Made by a program: the position numbers and the translations under genes. From Phaeoceros laevis (taxonomy: Eukaryota; Anthocerotophyta; Anthocerotopsida; Notothyladales): a DNA stretch of 64,000 nt. The notes beneath the pieces are model-generated. The model ran no database searches, was not told the origin of the DNA, and saw nothing but the letters and a program-made list of their open reading frames with translations. The DNA is taken from NCBI GenBank assembly GCA_049999765.1, contig JBNGIQ010009488.1:619065-683064 (forward strand), in the 5' to 3' direction. This document shows, in pieces, positions 48,039 to 59,161 of this stretch (position 1 is the stretch's first letter; every line of letters begins with the position of its first letter).

Positions 48039-49779
48039 GTGCAAGAAGGAAAGACCTCATGAATATACAACACCCATGAGATAGTGCTTCTTAGAAATAA
48101 TGTATCTTCCATATGTAATGTCTGGCCAAAAGAGAATAACCATAAAACTAGAACAAGTTTATAGGTGATTATCATTTAAAATCTCAACTGATAATGATTG
48201 AAGTTATAAATATTTAGTTTGAAAAAAAGGAAAAGATCTCATTGATTGTAAGGTCAAATTATCAAATCACTATTATATAAAAAAATATGATATCACAACT
48301 ACATGTTGTAAGGATTATCATGAACTACTTATCTTAAATCATCTTCCAATACCACCTTCCGACCCACAGAAAAAATCTTAACTCATTCAAAAGGTATGTA
48401 ACTATGGAAAAGGAAAAGCATTTGCACTTATATTCAATAAAGAAAAGATTTTTAAACATTTTTTTGCTAGTTGGGTTGTTTAATTTCTGTGTTTGGATTT
48501 TCCAAGTAACCAAGCTTGCACTAGAATGATGAGGTGTTTTGATAATTTTGAAGAAGAAAAACTAAGCAATTGTTGGATTTACATCATCCTTTTTATATAT
48601 ACTAAATTTCTTACCTCAAGTACTATCCTAGTGTGTGCACCTCTCTTGAAGCCTTTCCGACATCACATGCTTTTATGCATTCACATTAAACCCATGTCAT
48701 AATACATGTCACATGCATGCATTTATGTTTTTCCTTTACATGCTTTTCCATATCCACATCACATAAATTTCATTATTCATATCGCATGCTTCCATGCATT
48801 TCATTATATAGGCTTATCCGTATTGAACTCACATGTCTTGATCCTATGCTTTTCTGTATGCAACATATATTGAAGTCACTTGCATTTCGATTCCCATGCT
48901 TCTCTCATGCTTTTCTGTACTCAATTAATGTATATTGGAGTCACATGTGTATATTGGAGTCATGTGCATTTCCGTACTCAGTCACATGCTTTTCAAGTCA
49001 CATGCTTTTTCTTTTTCATACTTACTCCATTTTCATGTCCACACCTTCCATGATGTTTTTTCTATTTCACATGCTTTTCCAATAATCTGTACACAATCAC
49101 AACTTACACAACTCTAACAGTCGGCAATGTATAGAACCACAACTCAGTTTGCATACAGATGCAATCATATGGAACCACAACTCAGATTGCATAGAGATAC
49201 CAATTGCATAGAACCGCAACTCAGTTTGCATATAGATGCAATCATATGGAACCACAACTCAGATTGCATACATATACCAATTGCAGATAGGTGCATGGTC
49301 TGCCTCTGGAGTACGTGTTATTCACTCTATATTAATCTATCTATCTAATTCAGCTTTTCTTGGAGGTTAGAGGTTCTGAAACTCATAAACTCAAAACAAG
49401 CGTCTTTCTACCTTCATACGATTCTATCCTTCACCGTCCTACAAATCGCTTACTCAGCTTTTCTTGTTAGAGGTTCTAAAAATCATGAACTTAAAACAAG
49501 CCTCTTTGTGCCTTCATATGATTTTGTCCTTCAGAGTCCCACAGATCGTGAACACTGCATACCATTTCTGTTCACTTTACCAATTGTCTCTAATAGTAAG
49601 TCTTCATGGTCACAGCAGATAAGGTCTACTACATTCCGAAAGGCCGAGCCGGCAGCGACCTCGTATGAACTTTTTGGGCGCTGGCCCAGAAATTCTGGGG
49701 TTCTGTTCTGGGCACGATATGAAGGATGCTCATGCTGGAGGCTGTCGCGCTCCACAAAAACGGATGTATGCTTCCAATA
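48039..49779. other. AT-rich intergenic stretch with degenerate repeats
   Basis: The middle (about 48660-49080) is rich in a degenerate motif around CACATGCTTTTC and CATGCATT, more than a dozen scattered copies. A tandem doublet is annotated separately. The 3' UTR of GIGANTEA lies at the right end. Confidence 0.6.
49132..49285. repeat. Tandem doublet, 77-base unit
   Basis: Two adjacent copies (49132-49208, 49209-49285) starting TAGAACC and ending CCAATTGCA. Each copy itself contains two versions of a shorter element with core ACCACAACTCAG, so the array arose in two rounds. Confidence 0.9.
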
Positions 49780-52700
49780 TTACATTGAAATTGTGAAACC
49801 CAGAGTACTGGCTGCTGACGACAACAGAGCAACAGACAGACCGCTGGCACGGCGCCATTTAGCCTCATTTGCCAGAGCCGCGTCCACAGCCTTTTTCCAG
49901 TTGTACATGCTCTCAGGCACTCTGCCACATTCACCTCTCCCAGGAAAACCCAAAGTCACACCCTCTGAAAGGAGAATGTCTCTAATAATCGCCACACTCG
50001 ACGCCCGAGCATGACTATTGGGATGTGAGAGACAGCGAACAATTCCCGGTATACGCTCCTAAGAGGCAAAAGCAAATGGTCGGTAAACAAGTTAGCAAAA
50101 GAATCTGTCCGACAACTGGTAATCAGTGTCTTTTGCACAGTGTCAAATGCAAGACACTCTCACCTTCATCACATCCAACAACTCTGCAGACCACGGTGTC
50201 GAGTTTAGGGCACCAGACGAGGACTGCTGCAGCACTGTCACAGCTGCAGTTTCCAGCAGCTGCAGCAAGCAGAAAGTAAAGTCACACTTAACCAAAACTT
50301 AATAGATGAAAGAGTCCATAGCCATCTAGCCCCAAAACAGCATGAAGACGAAAGGGCGAAGCATTCAACACTACACACAAGATAGGCTGCCAAACATATA
50401 CCTCCAGCTGTGGCAGTACACCTTCCCCCTCCAATTTTAATCCATCCGTGGAACGCAGCAGTAGATCAGATGATTTTGCAATGGCCTGAACTGCAGGATG
50501 AATATGCTTCAGCCGCAGAAGTTCCGTCAAAAGTGTCACAATGCGTGTGTTGGACATCCACACATCTTCCGCTTGTATGCCACCCTCGGAAGTCCATGAT
50601 CGGATCTCTCTATTCACCTGCTCATAGGAGGGACCGTCGAAATCTTTGTATATTAAACACGAATATGACAAAAGGTAACAGTTTGCAAGAATGATAAGCC
50701 ACACGGACACACTCTGCCAAAATGACGAACACTCCGAGTTTATCATGCTTGTTTGCCTGCCAGACATAGCATGAGCAACTTTGCAGGCTAGGCCCAAATA
50801 CACTACCAGGTGACTGGGAAATCTTTAGATACCGTGTAACAAAAGTTCCAGCTTGAAATAATACCTTGAAAATAATTGCAGCTGTTACTCTGGCAGGGCA
50901 TGCAGACACAAGCTTGCAAAGAGCTTCCACAACCTGAACTCACAAGTCATAATCATGGCAAGAACAGCAAATACTGCATAGCCACAAAAAAAAGAGGTCA
51001 CAACTCACCCACCTGACACCAGCCTTTGGGTAACAGGCTCCCCACAGTAGTGTCAACTGTGTCTGGGGTGAGCATCAGCATCCGCCATATCAAAGGTACA
51101 ACAGCAACAGCTAGCTCCTGTTTGTCAGTAAAAACCACATTCAGACAACCACTGAGAACCGTACTTAGCGCTGTTGACTGTGACAAATGGGCCGCTGCTT
51201 TTCCCATAGGATTCCTCATACTGCCATTTCCGGCTCTACCTTGGGGGGGCATGTCGTAAAGAAGCGCCGTCTGATCTAGAGTGGATCCAACCACTGTTGT
51301 TGCTGATGCAGATGCCGATGCACCAAGTGCAGATCCTCCTAAGCTGCTTTCTATAGCTTCTGTTGTTTGTTCGGTGGCATCAATCTGGCCCGCTGCATTG
51401 GTAACCTCAGCAACTTCTTTAACGTACTCTTGAACCAGACCAAGAACTGATGATGCTTTTAAGGAGATCTCTGCATCCCAGTTGCTCCGCACTATACCAT
51501 GAAGCGCCTGTAAGCATGCCCTTGACTTACCCAGTACAGCTGAAACATGAGCAGCGACAACAGCAGCTGTGACAACGTCGCTGTAACTGCTATTTCCTTG
51601 AGGCTTAGTTTCAGCAGATGGAGGCATGACAACAAGTAACGCCTCCAAGACTCCAAGAACCCTCTTAGCTTGTTCAATAACAACTGGTATCCCATTCGAA
51701 GTTACTAGAACAGGTTCAGGAAAAGATAAACTGCTGCCCCTATGTATGCCTGGAGATGATAGCTTGTCAAGAGCAGTCTTTGCAAACGTAACCAATTGGA
51801 CCTCGCATGCCAGAGCACACACTGCAGCAATGACATAGGAGTCAAAGGATGCAACAGCACCCCGATCATCCCGAGATTCTGATCTAGAAGTTCTCTTTTT
51901 GTCCTGGGCTCCTGAATTTCCTGCTTCATGTCCAGCTTGAGTCAAATCTGACCCTTTCCTCTGCCGCAACACATCACAGATAAGGCATTGAGTAAGAGCT
52001 TCCGCAAGTAAATGAGCAGCTATGTCAGGAGTTGGACACATCTCAGTGAATAGCCAATGCACCATCGACCTAAGCTCAGCCATGTTGGCACTCTTCGTGG
52101 CCACCTCGGTACCTCCATACTGAAGCCCTTTCAACTTGCTGCTCTTTTGCTCTTCACTCTCCTCAATTGGAAATGTCCGCTGTAATATAGCCTCAACAGT
52201 AGCTGTAAAGATCCTACATAGACAGGATTGTGAAGGGCTGTCGCAAGGTAGATGCTGAATCACTCGAAGAAGTGGACGAAACAAATTCCAGGAGAGCACA
52301 GGGAGATGTAAATGAGTCGCAGCAACCAGCTGAGGCACATCTACCAGCGGAGAATCCAGGGACAGCAGGCCATATGCTAGCTCCCAAAGTGAACAGATAC
52401 GCCTCTCCACATCAGAACCGTGTTCTCTCATTGACAATGCAAGGGCATGTGCTGTTGCTTCCTCATCAGCTTGCACTGCTGCTGTCTCAATCTGCAGGGA
52501 TGGATCATGCTTTAGCCTCAGGACCCTGATATTAACAAGCAACAACACACAGATTCACTGCGACGATTTGCAGGGTCACCTCTTCTCTTGTTGCAGAGTA
52601 TCCAGGAAGCTCACTTCCAGCTTGGGATATCCTGACTCCTTGGGCATATCCATGGGGAGGAAATAGAAGCGCAGGTTGAGAAAGGATCTGCAGCATCAGT

Positions 52701-54905
52701 GCACCAGCAGCCTCTGCAGCACTTCCTGATTGCATTAATGTTCCAATAGGATGAAGAAAATGTAAGTGTAGCCAGTTTTGAGGTAGCTGCCAGAGCAAAC
52801 TCCACTGTAAGATGATACAAAACCTGGATATCCTTCTCGGTGAGCAGTACGTAGTGTCGACTGTAGAGAAACAGAACAATCAACAAGGTTCTAGCAAAAG
52901 AAATCAAGGGCAACCTGAAAAGTGGAGCTAGTGGGTTCTGCAGCTCGTAGAAGGGCAACCAGCTGCACAGCTTCATCCGGAGCATTTGGTACCCAGGAAG
53001 AAGGTGCCTGTAACAGTCCTGTCAACAGCTCTTGTGTGGCCTCTGGTGTTGCAGTAGCATAATACCTATCCAACAACCATTCATATGAAAATGTGGCCCC
53101 TAAGACACTAAACAATGAGACCCAGGAGTGTTCCAGCCTTGCGAACTGTGATGTGTAACTGCACAACATCACTCAAGTTTTCGAAACAGCACATTTAGTT
53201 TGCAAAATCATGCAAACATATACCTGTGGAGCAGACGAGCATAGGGCTCAAGGGGTGGCAACCCTGCCACCTGATGGTCATCTGATGCCGCAGGGGGCAA
53301 CAGTAGTGCTGGAACAGCTGCAGCTGTTAAATGAGCTGACTGATAGCGCAGGACTTCGTCATCACAAACACTAAGAATGACAGCACCACCATTCGCAACA
53401 GCCCACCTTGGTGTGGAAGGAACAAGCTGAGGTTGCTTTCCGTCACCTGCTTGTGCAACTGTACAGTATCAACGCCAAGGTTGAGTTCAAGCTCTGGGAG
53501 AAGATGAACATGTCAACCAACACATTAAAAGTACGAAACACCGGAGCAAGTGGAGAAAGGTGACATATCTACACAAAAAGAGACTGCAAATTGACTTGAG
53601 GGTAGCTACTGTAAAAGTTGCCCCTCACCAGCAATTGCAGGCCTGAGCTCACCTCCAGGTGTATACACTCCCACAATTCCACCACACCTTCACATCGCAT
53701 TAGAGGATGTTTGAACAAACCATCCTGCAGGACAACCTACAGTACAAAAGCTAGCTTTGGGGCAAATGTCCGCACAAGCATACGAAGGCTTCCAACTACT
53801 TAACAAGCGAATATGTTGCGGTTGTAGCGTCTGACTTGCAACATGCCTTGTGTTCTACAATCGGTCCGGCAGCTTTAAATGAATAGAACACAACAAAACT
53901 AGTGAAACTTACCATTGAAAGTAATCTCTTCTCATTCCATTAGGTGCAGCAAGTAGGTTATCAGTGATCCATGGGGTGAGAGGCCTACAAGGAGCCCTTT
54001 TCCCTCCTTGACCAGTTGGTTCTTCCTCATTGTATTTAATTGTCACTTCCCCACACAAGGTCATCGGATGGCCACTGCTTGAGCCCTCATCCCCCTTATT
54101 CTGGATAACCTCACACTTGAGTACGGACCTGTTATAATGTGTTAGAAACCGAAGACTCTCTCCGCAAGCAAGGGTCCACTGGTCTGGGCACTCTGTCTGG
54201 AGACAACGCCATACATAAAAAAAGCTGTTACCCAGATCAGAACATATTTCTAAGCTGCGAGATCGCCGACTGCACTGAAAACGTGGGACTTGTATCGAAA
54301 CCGATAAACCTATTTCAAATGGGCCAACAAAGGTGCGAGCAGGCAAAGAGTACCTCTGTATTCTGATCAAATAAGCTGATTAATGAACGAAATGGAGGCA
54401 TCTCTTTACTGTAAGAGAGCGTTCCATCTATGACACAAGACAGAAGAGCGTGCAGAACCATATGTGCATGCTCTGGCTGGTGCAGGACGAAAAGAGCTAC
54501 AATCACGCATCTAACATGTTACAAACAAAACTTGCGGTGCCCCTTGGTGAATGGGCTCAGTCAGTAAAAGCAACTGCATCAAGCTCCCATTTTTTATGCG
54601 TCCAAGAGGACTCACCAATCTAAGAGGAAGCACATAAGAAATCTCCAAATTCACAAAGGTTATGAAACTCGAACAAAAAACTGGCATACCTAGCACGTCG
54701 TCGAGAAGGTAGCCTTCGGCGGACGGATAGTACTCCCGCACCAGCTGTACCAGAATTAAGAGCAATCAAGACACTAGACATAATCAGAGAATTCCGGTCC
54801 AGCTCCACAGAGCCATCAGACGCAGCCTACCTCGTTGACGTCATCCACAAAGGACTCGGTGGTTGTGAATTGCGTGAAGAGATCCATATAGGCCAATGCC
54901 TCCAT
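49780..54905 (-). CDS. GI: GIGANTEA, circadian clock and flowering-time scaffold
   Basis: Nuclear and cytosolic scaffold that stabilises ZTL/FKF1-type F-box proteins in light. Thirteen exons keep phase: 54905-54831, 54744-54690, 54496-54354, 54196-53913, 53687-53653, 53458-53224, 53065-52915, 52786-52580, 52491-51013, 50933-50865, 50617-50402, 50259-50164, 50058-49780. Total 1107 residues (Arabidopsis 1173). Landmarks are LDDVLALFVLHQPEHAHMV, DQWTLACGESLRFLTHYNR, PLTPWITDNLLAAPNGMRRD, STPRWAVANGGAVILSVCDD, GLPPLEPYARLLHRYYATAT, LPQNWLHLHFLHPIG, RICSLWELAYGLLSLDS, CLCRIFTATVEAILQRTFP, FDSYVIAAVCALACEVQL, SSDLLLRSTDGLKLEGEGVL and IVRCLSHPNSHARASSVAII. The chain begins MEALAYMDLFTQF, so the usual first 30 residues (WxDGLxFSSL) are missing. 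An AG precedes this ATG, so an upstream exon is possible but I could not find it. Confidence 0.93.
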
Positions 54906-55616
54906 CTACTCCAAGACAGTGTAAAAAAGAGGACAAAAAGAAATTGACAAGAAAAATCAATGGGAGGACTCGTACAGCGCAAATTCTCTACATCTTCTTT
55001 GCAAACGATCCATCCAACACATATGTGAGTGCCTAGGTCAATCCACATATCTGCAGATGGAATAGCGCTGGCTCGTGGCCAGCACATGCATCCATCCACC
55101 CAACGAAAAGAGCATGGTCTTCATGTCAAACAGCCGGAAATTCAGGGGCCACTAGGATTGGCAACACAGAGGTAGCATGGAGCTGGACCTTTCGCTGTTG
55201 CGCATCCTGGGGTGCCGGACGAAAAAGGGAAGTCGTCTGGAGGCTCTGCAGCCATTTGTATCCTGGTGATGACATTCTTTCTCTCCAGCGGGCACGCCGG
55301 ATACAATTGCTTGTCGCAAGACCGACTGCGGGCGCAGCTGCCAGCTTTCAGCCCGCCGCTCCGGCCCTGCACTTGTTCTCCAACGATCCTGTAGCCGGTA
55401 TGCCATTCCTGTCCATTTTTGCTGCGGCTGCCGCACACGATCTACGTCCTCGGCTGGGCAAGCATCGCAGGACTGCTCTCAGTGAACTCCTAAATCAATA
55501 GCAACCGGTGCATGCTGGGCGAGGTTCAAATCACCCCGCCTGACGACGACGAAATTGCGCAAATTGGACTGAAGTTACCACGGCTCAACAGCTTACCGGC
55601 GTTTCGGGCGCCCAGA
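54906..55616. other. Region upstream of GIGANTEA
   Basis: Expected to hold the GIGANTEA promoter, 5' UTR and perhaps a first coding exon. A 37-residue minus frame (MAAEPPDDFPFSSG...) lies at about 55144-55257, but it has no similarity to the GI N-terminus I can see. Confidence 0.4.
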
Positions 55617-55877
55617 ACGTTAACGGCGCTTCCTCGACATGGCGCGCGCGGGGGCTCGGACATTATGCCCACCCTCTGCGTGCGTTTTGCCGGGCGAAAC
55701 GGGCACAAGACAGCCCCTTACTTAACCTCGTCTGCCCGTGAGATAATGTCGCTGCCCTTGACATAATGTGCTGCCCGAGACATAATCGCGCGAGACCTGA
55801 ACATAATCAGTTTCGCCTCGGGTGGGCACAATGTCCTCGCCCCCGCGCGCGCCATGTCTCGAAAGCGCCGTTCACGT
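55617..55877. mobile_element. MITE-like element with 58-base terminal inverted repeats
   Basis: Left arm 55617-55674 (starts ACGTTAACGGCGCTTCC, core ATGGCGCGCGCGGGGGC) and right arm 55820-55877 are inverted copies matching at about 51 of 58 positions. The 145-base interior holds several versions of a short motif, GACATAATG. There is no ORF. The element is a GC-rich island in AT-rich DNA. Size and layout fit a non-autonomous DNA element, but I see no clear target-site duplication. Confidence 0.7.
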
Positions 55878-55879
55878 AA

Positions 55880-55927
55880 GTTAATGGCCAGCGGCCGGTT
55901 AATACCAGCCGCTACGCGGCCATTAAC
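55880..55927. repeat. Short inverted repeat next to assembly gap
   Basis: GTTAATGGCC (55880-55889) is followed by its exact reverse complement at 55918-55927, with an inner AGCGGC/GCCGCT pair, so the 48 bases can form a hairpin. The N run starts six bases later. Confidence 0.85.
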
Positions 55928-55933
55928 ATATAC

Positions 55934-56033
55934 NNNNNNNNNNNNNNNNNNNNNNNNNNNNNNNNNNNNNNNNNNNNNNNNNNNNNNNNNNNNNNNNNNN
56001 NNNNNNNNNNNNNNNNNNNNNNNNNNNNNNNNN
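55934..56033. other. Assembly gap (100 N)
   Basis: A run of exactly 100 unknown bases immediately after a hairpin, probably a collapsed palindromic or repeated sequence. Confidence 0.99.
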
Positions 56034-57371
56034 TAACTTTAAATACTTTACCACAGCAAAACTTCATGAGAAGACAAGAGGATATATTTTTCCTTTCTTC
56101 TCATGAAGATTTTAACACGATTTGAATTTTGAAGCTTCAATTCACTTTTAAGTGCTCACAAGCTTTAATCTACTTAAAGTTTCAAACCTTCAAACCGGTC
56201 AAAACAGGTCAAACTTTTAAATGGTTTACCCCGACCGGATTAGTTCATCCTAAAAAGTTTAATGATGGGGTTATCCTAAAATAAAATATTAAAAAATTGG
56301 TGATTTAGACGGGTCAAATTCCATCCATGGTTGGAGTAGGTATTTCACTTTCAAGCCCTTTCTTTATGCGAAAGCGAGTGCACGGACCCTTACCAAGTGA
56401 CTCAGCAATTGGGTGAAATTGTGGTTGTCCTCCTCGGCACATGTGTAGCATGTATAGCATGGCTTAGTATGCATGGAAATTGAGAAGCTCAAATTGGTTA
56501 TGAGATGACCACCATAAGCTTGCGGCCTCATGGAAAGCTAGGTTAAGCCTTAAGCACTTACATATACATCTTTCATCTCATCCCGCTATCTTGTTCCGCT
56601 TGCTCCTCACATTCTTTGTACGTCAAAGTAGTATTTTATCATTTAGTTCTCATGCTATGGTTAAAACAGTATAAGCCTGTCTGCCAAACCTAATCTACCT
56701 CACATTTTAACCACTCAAAGGTTATTGTGCGCTCACTAGCTCTTCTGCTAGAGGCGTGGTTTTATGCAGCTCCATACAACCTATCATATCCTATCTAGGC
56801 ATAATGTTTCGCTTTGCGCGATATCGCTCTCGTTCTTCTCATCACCCTTTTGTCTCAGACCTCTCCATGGAGCAATGAAATAGATGAAATTGATTCCGGG
56901 ACCTATTAGATCCAAAGGTAAACATTGGCCGGACTGTTTGTAGGGATCCCTATCCTAACATTCGGACATCATAGTGGAATTCATCATTCATTCAAGCCCA
57001 CTACCACTTTGGCAAGCATTTGTCTGCTCATTTGCTGGACTGTTTGCAGAGGCAGTATACTGGAATTCATTCATTCATTTGAGCAGAACAAACTAAATTA
57101 TTTGAGAACATTATGAATCTTGCAATTTCCAAATCTTAAAAGGGAAATGGATTGGACAAGAATGAAGAAAGTGAAACGAAGTCTACTTTCTTTGGTGATG
57201 CGACGCTGTTTTTATAGGTCAAGCATTTCCTACAATTGTGAGTAGACTACTTTGAGTTTTTTAGGCCCTAAGTAGGAGCCAATGTCCACCGTGCTGATAC
57301 TAGCCCTAGAGAACTAGCCAACTCTACTAACTAGGTGACGACAAGAGCAGGTGAAAATTGACATCTAGTAG

Positions 57372-57415
57372 GTTCAAACCTATCCGTTGTGAAGTTCAAA
57401 CCTATCCGTTGTGAA
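57372..57415. repeat. Tandem doublet, 22-base unit
   Basis: GTTCAAACCTATCCGTTGTG plus AA, present twice in direct succession with no difference (57372-57393, 57394-57415). Confidence 0.95.
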
Positions 57416-57426
57416 CCATTGGCCTT

Positions 57427-57498
57427 GAGGTCCTGACCAGATTCAAACTTGGATCTCATGTGTGAAAGACCCAAGCACTTACACTATGGTATAACCTC
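57427..57498 (-). pseudogene. tRNA-like relic, possibly tRNA-derived SINE head
   Basis: On the minus strand 72 bases start GAGGT and end ACCTC, which pair. Between them are an A-box-like CATAGTGTAAGTGC, a possible anticodon arm (CTTGG...CCAAG enclosing TTTCACACAT) and a B-box-like GTTTGAATC. It recalls tRNA-Val but the arms are imperfect, so it is a decayed tRNA or SINE part, not a working gene. Confidence 0.35.
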
Positions 57499-57617
57499 TA
57501 CGATCGTTAAGTCTGCTTTTAAGATTTAGAATTTTGCTCAAAGATTTTTTTCATTGGAGGAATCCTAAACTGAATGACATTATTTCAAGTAGTGTGGCAG
57601 TTTCCTCTCATCATGCC

Positions 57618-57695
57618 TGATATCTTTGATACACTAATGACATTCGGACTTCTCTGCTTGATATCTTTGATACACCAATGACTTTCAGACTTCTA
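57618..57695. repeat. Tandem doublet, about 40-base unit
   Basis: Two adjacent diverged copies of TGATATCTTTGATACAC(C/T)AATGAC... ending GACTTCT. Confidence 0.85.
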
Positions 57696-58434
57696 TGGAA
57701 AGCAAGGATGCAGCTGAGAGAAGCAGCAAAATTAGGTTTTCTCCAAGGAGTGGGCTGTAATGGTTAGTCTCCAATTAAGCCGAAGTAAAAGCCAATTAAT
57801 TGCATTCTTTTTGCAACTATTATTATTGCTATGCACTAGGCAGCCATTACTGTAACGCCTAACACGAATGGAGAATTCGAAGAGTGGGTTACAAGAGTGT
57901 GTGAGTCTGTGGGTCCCCCTTAAGCCAACTGTAACACTGACCGACGTTTTTAAAATGCAGGAGGACGTTAACTCGACGCCTCGTTTGTTCCCGTGAACAT
58001 GTCGGCCCAGGAACTGGAAGAAACTCCAAAAAACGTCTGGGCAAAACATTTGGTCGTCTGGGGCAGCGGTTGCCGGAAGAAGTCCCCGTTCCACATCTAT
58101 TTAGCTAGGTTCAGGCATGCTAGATTTCTCTATAGTAGGAAGTAATGATCTGCGATTCTGTCACTCTTCGAATATATTCAAATTTTGAATCTGGTGCTTA
58201 ATAAGCGCACAACAGTGAACCTGCCATCGGTCAGAGGCATTGGCAGTATACTGTCCAATCTATGGACAGCTGACCTTTGGCAAGTGGCTGTAACTTAGCC
58301 AGCAGAACACTCCAGGTTCTTGGACAAATAGTTCATGCAATAAAGCAGACCTGCAATTGCAATATCAAAAGCTATTCAGAAGATGAAGGCAAACTTCAGA
58401 ATCCTGCTTGGTGCTTGGTGAACATAGTTGACTG

Positions 58435-58761
58435 AGGAACTGGAACCCCCGTTGGGGCCCAACCCATGCTGCACCATCGCGTCTTCCAGCTTGACGAGTG
58501 CCTCATTACTGACTTCACTCTCGTATCAGAATATGGCGGAGGCTGACAGTCAAAGAAGATCGAAGTAGCTCAAGCAGAATCTCAACATAGCCGCTCTGCA
58601 ATTGCTCAAAGAATCAAGGAGGATACGGTAGTCTATCATTTGCTGGGTCCAAATTCACCACTGCACCGTTCCTGCCAGTGAGTTGGAGGAATTGAGGAAG
58701 GACTACAATATCTAGTCTTGCCGGAGCCGGGAGGCCCAATTGCAACCCGCCCGAACGGCAT
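58435..58761 (-). pseudogene. GPN-loop GTPase 2 (GPN2/QQT1) fragment
   Basis: The minus strand starts MPFGRVAIGPPGSGKTRYC, the Walker A region at the N-terminus of GPN2, an RNA polymerase II assembly and import GTPase. About two bases are then missing relative to the family spacing, and the next part, QFLQLTGRNGAVVNLDPAND, continues in another frame and stops after RLPYPP. Further on, VKLEDAMVQHGLGPNGG carries the family's GPN signature, followed by loss of similarity. So the first exons of a GPN2 gene are recognisable but cannot make the protein. The rest of the gene is absent. Probably a broken duplicate. Confidence 0.8.
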
Positions 58762-59161
58762 GCAGCTGCTGAAACTTCCGGCCTTTGGACTGTACTGTGA
58801 TCGCGAGGCGCCAACCACCTGTAGGGTTCAAACAATGAAGCTTGGCGCGCGCGGGTTCGAGCGATATGTAAAACGGCTCAAGGACAAAGCAAGCGGCAAA
58901 CTCTAGCTGGAGACAAGGTACGTAAGCACTCTAGCTTGTCGAGACCGTTGTGTAGTATAGGAGAGTGAGTATTGCACTGTTTGGTATGACGTCTATTTGG
59001 CTTTGGCTCGCAGGGGATTCCCGCTGCGATAGTTGCAGCAAATGAAAATTTCGGACGGATTCACTGAAGCTGCAGTCAAGCCCTTGTATGGCGTATAAGA
59101 AGGCTCGGCTGAAAATAAGATAGAGACTTGTTCGCGCTAATAGTTTGTGTTTCTCCTCGGA
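58762..59161. other. Intergenic stretch, HEN1 promoter side
   Basis: 400 bases between the GPN2 fragment and the HEN1 start. HEN1's promoter should lie here. No other feature seen. Confidence 0.4.

Larger units (their letters stand above)
56034..58434. other. AT-rich intergenic stretch
   Basis: No gene. It contains related but diverged segments around CGGACTGTTTG near 56931 and 57036, both followed by ATTCATTCA-type tracts, plus the doublets and tRNA-like relic annotated separately. Confidence 0.5.

Noticed and set aside
55934-56033. Possible CRISPR or satellite in the N runs and doublets
   Set aside because: The N runs contain no sequence. The repeats elsewhere have only two copies and no spacer pattern, and the genome is eukaryotic.
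57732-58094. 120-codon minus-strand frame
   Set aside because: No similarity recognised, odd composition, AT-rich repeat surroundings; probably chance.
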